DNA from: ASV31 sp965229765 | Lineage (GTDB): Bacteria > Pseudomonadota > Alphaproteobacteria > Rhodobacterales > Rhodobacteraceae | Reading direction: 5' to 3' | Assembly: GCA_965229765.1 (NCBI GenBank) | Contig: CBDDJT010000002.1 | Coordinates: 186,001-250,000 of the forward strand | DNA: 64,000 bases | Shown here: positions 42,732 through 50,787 of the stretch, in pieces | How positions within the stretch are numbered: the first letter of the stretch is position 1 | Layout of the letters: every line of letters begins with the position of its first letter | The notes under the pieces: generated by a model | What the model was told of the DNA's origin: nothing | Seen by the model: the letters and a program-made list of their open reading frames with translations, nothing else | The model's database searches: none | Translations under genes and position numbers: made by a program

Positions 42732-43736
42732 TCAGGCGGCGGCGCGCGCCCCGGCCACCGCGTGAAGTGCGTGATCCAGCAGATCGAACCCGGCTCCCGG
42801 GCGTGTGGCGCCCTCGGACAGGATGCGCCGCCATGCCCGGGCGCCGGGGCGCCCGGCGAACAGACCCAACATGTGACGCGTGACCTGGTGCAGCCGCCCT
42901 CCGGCCGAAAGATGCGCCGCGATATGGGGGCGCATGGCCTCGACCACATCCGCCGCCGTGCGGGGAGCAGCGTCTTCGCCGAAGATGTCGCGATCGGCGG
43001 TCAGCAGGATGTCGCCGGGCGTGTGGTAGGCCGCGCGCCCGATCATCACGCCGTCCATGCCCCGCGCCAGATGCGCGCGCGCCTCGTCCAGGCTGCCGAT
43101 CCCGCCGTTGATCGACAGGTGCAACCCGGGAAACGCCTGCTTCATCTTGTGGACGAGATCATAGTCAAGCGGCGGTATTTCCCGGTTCTCTTTCGGAGAG
43201 AGCCCCTTCAGCCAGGCCTTGCGTGCGTGGATGGTGAACCGGCGCACCCCGGCAGAGGCCACGGTTTCAAGAAAGGCCGGCAGCACGGTCTCGGGGTCCT
43301 GTTCGTCGACGCCGATGCGGCACTTTACCGTCACCTCGGCCGGTTGCGCGGCGATCATCGCGGCGCAGCAGTCGGCCACCAGGCCGGGACGTTCCATGAG
43401 CACGGCGCCGAACGTGCCCGATTGCACCCGGTCAGAGGGGCACCCGACATTCAGGTTGATCTCGTCATACCCTTCGAGCGCCCCCATCCTTGCGGCCTCG
43501 GCCAATTCCGCCGGATCCGAGCCGCCCAGTTGCAGCGCGACGGGATGCTCCAGCGGATCAAAGCGCAACAAATGCCGGGCGCCACCACGCACAAGAGCAG
43601 GCGCCGTCACCATTTCCGTATAAAGCAGCGCATGGCGCGACATCTGCCGGTGCAGCATTCGGCAATGCCTGTCGGTCCAGTCCATCATCGGCGCAGAAGA
43701 TAGGCGCGCTGCCTCGGTGGCTGGGTTCAGGGGCAT
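42732..43736 (-). CDS. dusA: tRNA-dihydrouridine synthase A
   Basis: This 334-aa flavoenzyme reduces uridine 20/20a of tRNA. Seen: SSAPMMDWTDRHCRMLHRQM (FMN loop), LQLGGSDPAELAEAA, the catalytic cysteine in NLNVGCPSDRVQSGTFGA, FTIHARKAWLKGLSPKENR and INGGIGSLDEA. Length is normal. It is the last clearly core gene before the accessory region that starts with the IS3 remnant about 115 bp away. Confidence 0.95.
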   Translation of the reverse strand: MPLNPATEAARLSSAPMMDWTDRHCRMLHRQMSRHALLYTEMVTAPALVRGGARHLLRFDPLEHPVALQLGGSDPAELAEAARMGALEGYDEINLNVGCPSDRVQSGTFGAVLMERPGLVADCCAAMIAAQPAEVTVKCRIGVDEQDPETVLPAFLETVASAGVRRFTIHARKAWLKGLSPKENREIPPLDYDLVHKMKQAFPGLHLSINGGIGSLDEARAHLARGMDGVMIGRAAYHTPGDILLTADRDIFGEDAAPRTAADVVEAMRPHIAAHLSAGGRLHQVTRHMLGLFAGRPGARAWRRILSEGATRPGAGFDLLDHALHAVAGARAAA

Positions 43737-43850
43737 TCAACGATCTCCTTCGGTCCGCTGGCATTTGGAACGGACCCGCAGTGCACACAATAGGCGCACA
43801 AGGGAGCTGCCGCCACCCTGCCCCGTGCAAAGACAGGTAAGCGGCGGAGT

Positions 43851-44489
43851 TTGGACGCGACAGTGTGGCTCTTGATCTCGGTCGTTGTCTTGCGATGCAA
43901 GACTACTCTCGCCAGGCGTTCCATCGTCTTCGAAAAGACGCGCAGACCAGATGGTTTTCGACGCGACGCCAACCGGCGGGACGGTCAGGTTGGCCCTGCA
44001 AGTGGTGCCCGGGTCACGCGGGAACTGGATGCGCTGGTCCGGCTCTATGGAAAGCCTGCCAGCATTGTCAGTGACAACGGGACGGAGTTCACCAGCCGGG
44101 CAATCCTGAAATGGGCGAACGAAAACGATGTGGATTGGCACTATATCGACCCGGGCAAGCAGCAGCAGAACGCCTTCATCGAGTCCTTCAACGGCAGCCT
44201 ACGCGATGAACTCCGGAACGAAGAGATGTTCGACAGCCTGGACGCTGCCCGGCGCAAGCTGGCCCTTTGGCGATACGATTACAACACTGTCAGACCGCAC
44301 TCATCGCTCGGGAACCAAGCTCCCGCAGAAGCGCGCCGGACGCTTGAGCAATTTGAAGGCTCCGCGCCCGGCGCGCTTGCCCACACCAAGTTCGAAGAAT
44401 ACGAAAACCAGACCCGCAGACTCTCGCTAGGAATGAGGGAGCCTCGGGGGGAAGGTCAGCGTCACACCGGTCTTGCGCGCTGTCGGTAG
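43851..44489 (+). pseudogene. Truncated IS3-family transposase (OrfB C-terminal part)
   Basis: From about 44001 the frame reads as the rve/DDE integrase core of an IS3-family OrfB: RELDALVRLYGKP, the second catalytic Asp in SIVSDNGTEFTSR, HYIDPGKQQQNAFIES with the catalytic Glu, and RYDYNTVRPHSSLG. The upstream 150 nt in this frame do not match, and the first catalytic Asp, the HTH region and OrfA are missing. It is a remnant that cannot transpose alone. Confidence 0.85.
44001..44458 (+). mobile_element. IS3-family insertion sequence remnant, right end
   Basis: The surviving right part ends in GGGGGGAAGGTCA (44446-44458), with the terminal CA typical of IS3 elements. No matching TGACCTTCC-type left end was found between dusA and 44001, so the left half is deleted. 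The end lies 4 bp from the stop of the DUF3291 gene. Confidence 0.7.
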
Positions 44490-44809
44490 AGCCTTGGGAT
44501 ATCTACCCACCCTGGCGGTGTGTCGGTCTCGAACCCGTAGGTCTTGCCATGCCCGATTCCGTCAAACGCGCTTATGGCCGCAGGGTGGGCACCAGACCTG
44601 AGATAGGCAAGCATCGCATCGCGGCTGTCCCAGACGCTCAGCGTGTGATGGACGCCGTCGATCAATCGCGCCTCTGCCATGCGGTTGCCGGGCGCGCGCC
44701 GGGCCTGCGCGATCGAGGGTCCCGCGTGCAGGGCAAAGCGCGGCCAGTGCAGCGGGGAATGCAGGACCAGCCCGGTAATCGACACGTAGACGGGTGCCGA
44801 CGCCGTCAT
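44462..44809 (-). CDS. DUF3291/monooxygenase-like small protein
   Basis: This 115-aa protein resembles the dimeric alpha/beta-barrel DUF3291 group (SITGLVLHSPLHWPRF, HHTLSVWDSRDAMLAYLRSG, a spheroidene-monooxygenase-like pattern). It is the fourth gene of the operon MFS-SDR-hydrolase-DUF3291, with ATGA overlap to the hydrolase. It may act as a haem- or cofactor-independent oxygenase; function is not established. Its stop codon is 4 bp from the IS3 remnant end, so the C-terminus could have been altered by that insertion. Confidence 0.65.
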   Translation of the reverse strand: MTASAPVYVSITGLVLHSPLHWPRFALHAGPSIAQARRAPGNRMAEARLIDGVHHTLSVWDSRDAMLAYLRSGAHPAAISAFDGIGHGKTYGFETDTPPGWVDIPRLYRQRARPV

Positions 44810-45594
44810 TCGGCGACCCGGGCTTGGGCCGCACCGCGCACAATGTCGGCCAGCACATCGGGCCGTTCAAGCGGCACCCAATGCCCGCAGCCCTCCAGCC
44901 GGATCACGCGGCCGCCAATGCGGTCGGCTTCGGCGGGGTTGATCAGGATGTCATCCTGCCCCCAAACCGTCGTCAGGTCGCAGCGGGCCGGCAACTGCGC
45001 CAGATCGGCAGCGACGCCGTCAAAATAATCGGGCCGGGTCAGTCGCCTGTAGAATTGCAGCAGAGACCGCCGCGCCGGGCGCGTGAGGCCCGCATACATC
45101 GACCGGATCTGGTCGTCGCGCACACCCGGAAAATCCTTGCCAAAGGCAAAGCGGAACGCGGGCCCGATCAGTGTCGCCATGAACAGCGGCCCGAGGACGG
45201 GCGAGGCCCAGACCTTGGTGATGCCCACCCAGTCGTGATCGGCGGACAGCACCGTGTTGGACACGATGACCCGCTGCCCCGGATCGGGATAAAGGGCGGC
45301 CCAGGACGCCGCCATGATCGCCCCGATGTCATGCGCAACAAGGGTGAAGGGCTGGTCTCCCAATGCCGCCCTGCGCCAGCTTTCGAACCAGTCGGCTTGT
45401 GCCCGCGGGGTGTAATCGTAGCTCGGGGGGATGGGGCCAGAATGCCCCATGCCCGGGAGATCGAGCGCGATGCAGCGGTGATCGGCTGACAGAAGCGAGA
45501 TCAGGTCGCGCCATTCGTCCTTGTGATCCGGCGCCCCGTGCAGCATCACCACCGCCGGTCCCGTCCCGGTATCGATCATCGAACCGCCGCTCAT
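44806..45594 (-). CDS. Alpha/beta hydrolase with aspartate nucleophile (epoxide hydrolase/dehalogenase-like)
   Basis: This 262-aa hydrolase has HGAPDHKDEWRDL (oxyanion HGxP), and at the nucleophile elbow LVAHDIGAIMAASW, where Asp replaces the usual Ser. That places it with epoxide hydrolases and haloalkane/haloacetate dehalogenases. The catalytic His is in LEGCGHWVPLERPD and a late Asp in VWGQDDILI. The ATG at 45594 overlaps the SDR stop (ATGA). It is part of the TetR-linked operon, suggesting breakdown of a reactive small molecule. Confidence 0.85.
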   Translation of the reverse strand: MSGGSMIDTGTGPAVVMLHGAPDHKDEWRDLISLLSADHRCIALDLPGMGHSGPIPPSYDYTPRAQADWFESWRRAALGDQPFTLVAHDIGAIMAASWAALYPDPGQRVIVSNTVLSADHDWVGITKVWASPVLGPLFMATLIGPAFRFAFGKDFPGVRDDQIRSMYAGLTRPARRSLLQFYRRLTRPDYFDGVAADLAQLPARCDLTTVWGQDDILINPAEADRIGGRVIRLEGCGHWVPLERPDVLADIVRGAAQARVAE

Positions 45595-46469
45595 GCCGGG
45601 ATCCCTTCTGCCAGCCGCTCGCATTCGGCCCAGAGCCGCGCCCATTGCTCCCTATCCTGCGCGTCCCGGCTGACCTTGGTGATCTTGCGCTTGTACCAGT
45701 ATTTGCCCGTCTCGCCCGCAACCTCCGGAGCGCTGGCAAGATAGACCAGCGTGTCCGATCCCTTGTCGGTGCTCACCCCGCCGAGGGTCTGCATGGTCCA
45801 GAGAACGGCACCTGTGATCCGCCCGACAAGACCCGGGTTGGTCTTGCCGAAGTTCGAGGCCACGACCCCGGGATGCAGGGCATTCACGGTTATGCCGTCC
45901 GCCCTGAGCCGTTCGGCGAGATCGAAGGTAAACATCACATTCGCCAGCTTCGACTGCGAATAGGCCCGGAGCGGCGCGAAGTTCTTCGATAGACCCAGAT
46001 CACCGAAATTCATCCGGCCGCTCTCGTGCAGTTGTGAGGCAACGTTGACGATCCGGGCCGGGGCCGAGGCGCGCAGAACGTCCAGAAGCCCCCGGGTCAG
46101 TTCGAAATACGCCATGTGGTTAAGCGCCAGCGTACGTTCGAGACCCTCCGGCGTTTCGGCACGGTCGGTAAAGATCGCGCCGGCATTGTTCAAAAGCACG
46201 TGCAGACGGTCGTGCCGCGCCTTGTAGGCCGTCGCGAGCGCCCGCGTCTCGGCCAGCGAGGACAAGTCGGCGCGAAGCCCCGAGATGCGGGCGTTCCCGG
46301 TCGCTCGACGCAGCGCGGTGACGATGTCGTCGAGTTTTCCCTGGTTCCGTCCGACCAGCGTGAGAGTGGCTCCTGTAGGTGCGATCTTCTTCGCGGCGCT
46401 CAGGCCGATGCCGCTCGTCGCGCCGGTCAGCAGCACGAAGGTGTCGGGCGTCAGAAAGTTGGCGGTCAT
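45591..46469 (-). CDS. Short-chain dehydrogenase/reductase
   Basis: This 292-aa SDR has the cofactor motif VLLTGATSGIGLSAAKK, GRNQGK suggesting NADP preference, LLNNAGAIF, catalytic Ser in IVNVASQ and YSQSK with Tyr and Lys. The C-terminal extension (TGKYWYKRKITKVS) resembles the retinol dehydrogenase/WW-oxidoreductase-like group. Start ATG 46469 overlaps the MFS stop. Substrate is unknown, presumably linked to the hydrolase and pump in the same operon. Confidence 0.9.
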   Translation of the reverse strand: MTANFLTPDTFVLLTGATSGIGLSAAKKIAPTGATLTLVGRNQGKLDDIVTALRRATGNARISGLRADLSSLAETRALATAYKARHDRLHVLLNNAGAIFTDRAETPEGLERTLALNHMAYFELTRGLLDVLRASAPARIVNVASQLHESGRMNFGDLGLSKNFAPLRAYSQSKLANVMFTFDLAERLRADGITVNALHPGVVASNFGKTNPGLVGRITGAVLWTMQTLGGVSTDKGSDTLVYLASAPEVAGETGKYWYKRKITKVSRDAQDREQWARLWAECERLAEGIPA

Positions 46470-47893
46470 GTCAGATCTCCTGGATGGGCGGCTGGCCGGG
46501 TGTCGATGGGCAGGCACAAGAGGCCGGTCAGGACGCCCAGACCGGCAAGGATCGCGAAGAGTTGTCGGAAGTCATCCAGATCGGCGGACGCATGGCCGAC
46601 GATGACCACCGTAATCGCGGTGCCCACGACGCCGCCGAACTGACGGATTGCGTTGTGGACCGCGCCGCCGACGCCGAACCGTGCCGGGGACAGGTGCGCG
46701 ACCGCCGCTCCGGACAGAGGCGGCAGCAGCAGCCCCACCGAGACGCCGCCGAGGATCTGGAGCGGAAACCAATAGGTCCAGAACGCGGCGGTCTGGGATG
46801 CCGTCAGGATGAGGATCACCTGCGCCGCCGTGAAGCCGACCGCACCCGTCAGGAGCAGCGGCCGGTGCCCGATCCGTGCCGCCAGACCGCCGCCGAGGAT
46901 CGCGACGGGGATCACGATCAGCGGCCCGGCCATGACGGCCAGGCCTGTCGCCGCCTCGCCGAACCGCCAGATCTCGATCAGAAACAGGAAGTAGCCGAGG
47001 AAGAGCATCGAAAAGGACATGCCGAAGACGAGAGCGGCCAGTGTCGCGAAGGTGAAGGCCCGATCCCGGAACAGCGCAAGGTCGATCGTGGCATGTCGGC
47101 GACCCCGCGCCCAGACCATGTAGGCTGCCTTGGCACCCAGGCCCGCCACGAGACCGGCAAGGACCGGCGTTCCACCCCACCCCGAAGCCTCGACCGAGAC
47201 GATCCCGAAGGTCAACGCGCCCAGAGCGACAATGACGAGAAGGGTGCCCGGAAGGTCGAGACGCGCCCCCGCGTCGCCTCCGGGGACATGCGCAAGGCGG
47301 CGCCCGAGAAAGATCAAACCGGCCACCAACGGGATATTGACGAGGAAGGCCGCACGCCACCCGGCCGTTTCGATGAGCAGCCCTCCTGCCCCCGGCCCCA
47401 AGGCCGCGGCAAGCGCTCCGACGGCGCCCCAAAGCCCCAAGATGGCCGCGCGCTTGCCCGGCGGAAAGGCATTGAGGATCAGGGTGAGCGATGCGGGCGT
47501 CAGCATCGCACCGCCGACCGCTTGAACGACGCGCGCCACGATCAGCGATCCGGAGGTGGGCGCCAGCCCGCAGGCGAGGCTCGCGAGACCGAAAAGTGCG
47601 AGCCCCCAGAGAAATAATGCCCGCGCGCCAAGGCTGTCGGCCAGTCGGCCGAACGGGATCAGCAGGGCGGCATAAACGATTGTATAAGCGTTGAGAATCC
47701 AGGACAGGCCCGCTGGCGATACTGCCGGGAACGCCTCGCGCAGGGGCGGAAAGGCTGCAATCGCGATCGTGCTGTCGAGCGAGACGAGGAAGGTACCGCC
47801 GCAGGCGATCGCGAAGACCCGCCACCTGATGTCCGGAACCGGGAGAGCCACAGCCGTGACTGCGGGCTGCAAAATGGGAACATCGCTTGGCAT
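46466..47893 (-). CDS. MFS drug-efflux transporter (DHA2 type)
   Basis: This 475-aa protein has about 12-14 hydrophobic helices and the DHA motif in TFLVSLDSTIAIAAFPPLRE, with motif A-like GRLADSLGARALFLWGL and motif C-like LGPGAGGLLIETAGWR. It resembles EmrB/QacA-type proton-driven exporters. ATG 47893 is used; GTG 47899 and TTG 47902 also lie after the GAGGAT sequence. It is the first gene of a four-gene operon and divergent from the TetR regulator. Confidence 0.9.
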   Translation of the reverse strand: MPSDVPILQPAVTAVALPVPDIRWRVFAIACGGTFLVSLDSTIAIAAFPPLREAFPAVSPAGLSWILNAYTIVYAALLIPFGRLADSLGARALFLWGLALFGLASLACGLAPTSGSLIVARVVQAVGGAMLTPASLTLILNAFPPGKRAAILGLWGAVGALAAALGPGAGGLLIETAGWRAAFLVNIPLVAGLIFLGRRLAHVPGGDAGARLDLPGTLLVIVALGALTFGIVSVEASGWGGTPVLAGLVAGLGAKAAYMVWARGRRHATIDLALFRDRAFTFATLAALVFGMSFSMLFLGYFLFLIEIWRFGEAATGLAVMAGPLIVIPVAILGGGLAARIGHRPLLLTGAVGFTAAQVILILTASQTAAFWTYWFPLQILGGVSVGLLLPPLSGAAVAHLSPARFGVGGAVHNAIRQFGGVVGTAITVVIVGHASADLDDFRQLFAILAGLGVLTGLLCLPIDTRPAAHPGDLT

Positions 47894-47912
47894 GGGCACC
47901 AATCCTCGCTAG

Positions 47913-47949
47913 AGTAAGTTGTGCTTACTTAAGTGAGTGCCGCTTACTT
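47913..47949. promoter_or_regulatory. Duplicated TetR-type operator in the divergent promoter region
   Basis: AGTAAG-TTGTG-CTTACT (47913-47929) is a perfect 6-bp inverted repeat. A second copy, AGTGAG-TGCCG-CTTACT (47932-47948), has one mismatch. Centres are 19 bp apart, about two helical turns, midway between the MFS and TetR starts, which is where a repressor of both would bind. Confidence 0.75.
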
Positions 47950-47966
47950 TGTCAATCGGAGATTTG

Positions 47967-48584
47967 ATGGCTGCCGAAGAACCGTCCAGACGACGCGGGT
48001 TCCACCATGGCGACCTGCGCGCAGAGCTGATCCTTGCCGTCCGGGATCTCGTGGAGGCTAAGGGCGCCGACGGGTTCTCGATCGCCGAGGCCGCGCGCGC
48101 GGCCGGTGTCAGCTCAGGCGCGCCCTACAAGCATTTCGAGGACCGCCCCGATCTGCTGCGCGCCGTCGCCGTCGACGGGCTGAAGCGGTTGCGGACGGCC
48201 ATGCTCGACGCGATGAAACCCCATGAGCAAGGGTCACTCGATGCGATCACCTCTGCCGGCGTGGCCTATGTCCGCTTTGCGAAAGACCAGCCGGGCGTCT
48301 TTCGGTTGATGTTCGGCCTGACGGACGGTCACGAAAAGTCTGCCGAACTCGCCGAGACAGGACGCCGGACCTTCGGCGTCGTTCTGCACGCCGCGGCCGA
48401 GTTTCTGGGCGCACCGGCCACCTCGCCGGCCGTACAGGAAACCGCCTACCTTCTCTGGACCCACGTGCATGGTCACGCCTTCCTGTCCATCGACGCAAAA
48501 CGCCGAGACGAACCGGGGCGGCCTGACGATTGGTACTACGTTGAGCGCTCCTGCCAAGCGATCCTGCGCAGCCACGAAGGTTGA
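47967..48584 (+). CDS. TetR/AcrR family regulator
   Basis: This 205-aa repressor-like protein has an N-terminal TetR HTH (RAELILAVRDLVEAKG, then FSIAEAARAAGVSSGAPYKHF) and a C-terminal effector domain of the WHG type (LLWTHVHGHAFLSID). GGAG precedes ATG 47967; a GTG at 47937 would place the start inside the operator and is rejected. It is divergent from the MFS operon and probably controls it and itself through the paired operators at 47913-47949. Confidence 0.9.
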   Translation: MAAEEPSRRRGFHHGDLRAELILAVRDLVEAKGADGFSIAEAARAAGVSSGAPYKHFEDRPDLLRAVAVDGLKRLRTAMLDAMKPHEQGSLDAITSAGVAYVRFAKDQPGVFRLMFGLTDGHEKSAELAETGRRTFGVVLHAAAEFLGAPATSPAVQETAYLLWTHVHGHAFLSIDAKRRDEPGRPDDWYYVERSCQAILRSHEG

Positions 48585-48963
48585 ACTGGCAATCTGGGGA
48601 TCAGCCAGCCGGAGCGGAGAGGCATCCGTGTCCAAGAAGCAGGTTCGTGGGGATTGATGATGCTGTGAAAGGGTACTTCAAGGGATCAGCGTCCTATCCG
48701 CCAACTCCGAGACAAGCAGGTCGCAGCATGGAATCGCGCGATCGGAACATGAAAACATGCTGCGCACAACCGCTTGCAACTGCTTGCCACTGCTTGAAAT
48801 ATAGCCAGAATATCTACCATCCATCAAGGCGCAACAGACACTATAGCGTGCCGATCTGTTCGCACCTCTTGTGTATCTTCAAACTGATGGCGGCGACGGC
48901 TGACACGCTGGAATCCGCCCCGATATCCCCGAACTTGCCCCTCTGCGACGGCTCATTGTACGT
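48585..48963. other. Gap without a convincing gene; short direct repeats
   Basis: This 379-bp stretch is less GC-rich than its surroundings. Open frames on both strands have no recognised domain. Three near-copies of a 10-bp unit stand in tandem at 48771-48800 (CGCTTGCAAC, TGCTTGCCAC, TGCTTGAAAT). It is probably debris between accessory modules. Confidence 0.5.
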
Positions 48964-49275
48964 GTGAACCGCACGCGAGCGAGACGCCGCGCCCAAGCCC
49001 GCCAAGCTGAGACCGGGGGCGATCAGGGGCTGTCGCCTGCAAGCGCGCCCGTCTCCTGCCTTCAGACCTTTGACGACCTCACCGACCTTCATATTTCCGC
49101 GTCAACGGGGCGGATCGTCGAAACGGTCCTGGCCGAGGAAGGCAGCCCGCCCGAGAGCGTGTTCGACTTCGCCAAGGGGATCAAGGCGGTCGCCCGGTCA
49201 AAGCCGCAGCAGGATACGCGCTTGGTGATGGAGGGGAAGGCGCAGGTGTTGCTGGAGAAGGACGGACAGAAATGA
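48964..49275 (+). CDS. Hypothetical protein next to the toxin-antitoxin pair
   Basis: This frame of 103 aa starts at a GTG with no clear ribosome site. The first 35 residues are basic and unconvincing; the part from about residue 36 (TFDDLTDLHISASTG to LVMEGKAQVLLEKDG) looks like coding sequence. Its C-terminal end recurs in a fragment at 50487-50631 on the other side of the RES-Xre module. I do not recognise the family. The true start may be further downstream, and the gene may be a remnant. Confidence 0.45.
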   Translation: MNRTRARRRAQARQAETGGDQGLSPASAPVSCLQTFDDLTDLHISASTGRIVETVLAEEGSPPESVFDFAKGIKAVARSKPQQDTRLVMEGKAQVLLEKDGQK

Positions 49276-49339
49276 TCTTTCCCTTTCTCAGCGCCTTGAG
49301 GCCAAGATCTGAAGTGCCGCATGAGGCGATCGAGGGGCG

Positions 49340-50029
49340 TCAGAGCCCCTCGATCGCGAACTCGGGCGCGCCTTGCCAGACAAGCCTCCAGCTCGCGCCC
49401 GGACGGACATTCTGGATGATGCCGGGATCGAAAGCGACGAAGCACCGCCCGCCCGGGTGGCGCGCCGAGGGATAGATCAGCCCGCGATGACCCTCCGCCC
49501 GCAAGTCCGCGGCCAGACGCTGCCCGGCCGGGTAGCCCCGCTCTGGGACCGGATCGAGCGCGGGATGCGCCTCTTCGTGCAGATCCGGGAAATCCCCGAT
49601 GAAATCCGAGAGCAGTTCCACATAGCGCGCCTCGTCCTCGTAGTGGCCGATGAAGCCCAACTCGCGGGTGCGGTGAAACCCCACCTCCTGTGCGCTCGTC
49701 AGCATGTCCCAAGCGCAATACCACGCGCCGCGGTCGCCGGTATTGAACCGGTTGCCCGAGGGTCGCGTGTAGGTGAAGGCGGCGTTGATATGGCTCTGCC
49801 CGTAGAGGGTAAGGTCATGAGACCTCCGCGCGAAGGCCAGTTCGCGGCGGTCCAGCGCAGGGCTGCCCTGCGCTTCGGCGATCAGGCGGGCACTGGTCTC
49901 GCCTTCGATCTCGGCGAGAGTCGCGGCCTCCTCGTCACTGTCGACCAGCCCCCGCAGCACCGGGGGCTTGTGATGGGTCTCGGAGATCAGCCGGACAAGG
50001 GCGCGGTCATTGACCGACGTGATCCTCAA
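49340..50029 (-). CDS. RES-domain toxin
   Basis: This 229-aa protein carries the RES domain, whose characterised members degrade NAD+ and stop growth. The conserved Arg is in SGNRFNTGD, then WYCAWDMLTSAQEV with Tyr and Glu, and the Ser in GLIYPSARHPGG. It starts at a TTG (50029) overlapping the antitoxin stop (TTGA), which couples translation and keeps toxin yield low. Partner and order (Xre antitoxin first) are standard for type II RES-Xre systems. Confidence 0.88.
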   Translation of the reverse strand: MRITSVNDRALVRLISETHHKPPVLRGLVDSDEEAATLAEIEGETSARLIAEAQGSPALDRRELAFARRSHDLTLYGQSHINAAFTYTRPSGNRFNTGDRGAWYCAWDMLTSAQEVGFHRTRELGFIGHYEDEARYVELLSDFIGDFPDLHEEAHPALDPVPERGYPAGQRLAADLRAEGHRGLIYPSARHPGGRCFVAFDPGIIQNVRPGASWRLVWQGAPEFAIEGL

Positions 50030-50415
50030 ACCCCGCCCCGCAGTGCATCCACATAGCCCCGCACGCGCAGGATCTTGGGCAATCCCCCTTCGATCATCGC
50101 GTCCACGGGCCGTGCACCGTCGAACTCCGGCCCCCGGTTGGGAAGTTTCACCCAATCGCGCGAGATCGGTTCGTTGAAATAGAGCTCGAGCGACTTGTAG
50201 AGTCCGATGAGCGCGGAAAGACGCAACATCTGGTCGCGCGTCAGATCACCCGCAAACCCCGGCTTCTTGGCCCGTTTCCAGGTGGAATCCGACATATCCG
50301 CCAGCGCCGACGCCTCACGCAGGGTGAGCGACCAGTCCTCCGCGATCCGCGCGAAGGCCTTTAGAGCAACCCCCTGCCGGTCCGGTGCAGAACGCTCCAG
50401 AACAAGGTTTTCCAT
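50026..50415 (-). CDS. Xre/MbcA/ParS-type antitoxin
   Basis: This 129-aa antitoxin has an N-terminal Xre-like helix-turn-helix (LTLREASALADMSDSTWKRAKK) and a C-terminal DUF2384-type toxin-binding region (PNRGPEFDGARPVDAMIEGG, RVRGYVDAL). The ATG at 50415 has AAGGAA upstream. It should neutralise the RES protein and repress its own promoter through the CATATG repeats at 50455-50484. Confidence 0.88.
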   Translation of the reverse strand: MENLVLERSAPDRQGVALKAFARIAEDWSLTLREASALADMSDSTWKRAKKPGFAGDLTRDQMLRLSALIGLYKSLELYFNEPISRDWVKLPNRGPEFDGARPVDAMIEGGLPKILRVRGYVDALRGGV

Positions 50416-50445
50416 ACGTTGGTGTTCCTTTTCAGCTCGAGGCAA

Positions 50446-50484
50446 AATATAGGGCCATATGACACGCTATTCAAGTCCATATGA
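50446..50484 (-). promoter_or_regulatory. Toxin-antitoxin promoter with two CCATATGA operators
   Basis: On the minus strand TTGAAT (50469-50474) and TATATT (50446-50451) are separated by exactly 17 bp, a strong sigma70 match. CCATATGA occurs at 50455-50462 between the two elements and again at 50477-50484 just upstream, 22 bp apart, each with a palindromic CATATG core. This is a good site for autorepression. Confidence 0.8.
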
Positions 50485-50486
50485 TC

Positions 50487-50631
50487 CCGCCATACCGCGG
50501 AAATTGCCGGAAAATATGGATTCCGGCAACGTTTTGCGGGCAACGCCGCAGCCACCGAATCCAATCTGGACCGAGATGCACGGCTGGTCATGGACGTAAA
50601 AAGCGAAGTGTTGCTGGAGAAGGTCGGTTGA
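50487..50631 (+). pseudogene. Fragment similar to the C-terminus of the 48964 ORF
   Basis: An open stretch without a start codon ends DARLVMDVKSEVLLEKVG before a TGA. It aligns with DTRLVMEGKAQVLLEKDG at the end of the 48964-49275 frame, and GTGTTGCTGGAGAAGG is identical in both at the DNA level. The RES-Xre module lies between the two copies. Confidence 0.6.
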
Positions 50632-50787
50632 GTAGCCTTTGGCGGCGGCTTGCTGCCAAGCCGTCGCAATGTATTGAAAAATGCAAAGGGCACCGGACCG
50701 CGGCACCTTGATTGGAGCGCTACCCATGCTTTCGACCGCGCCTGAGCGTTGCCGGCTCGGAGGCCACCGGCCTTTCCAGTTCTGGAT

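Noticed and set aside
48841..49092. 83-aa minus-strand frame overlapping the 48964 ORF
   Set aside because: No ribosome site or family recognised, and it crosses two unrelated sequence segments; not enough to call a gene.
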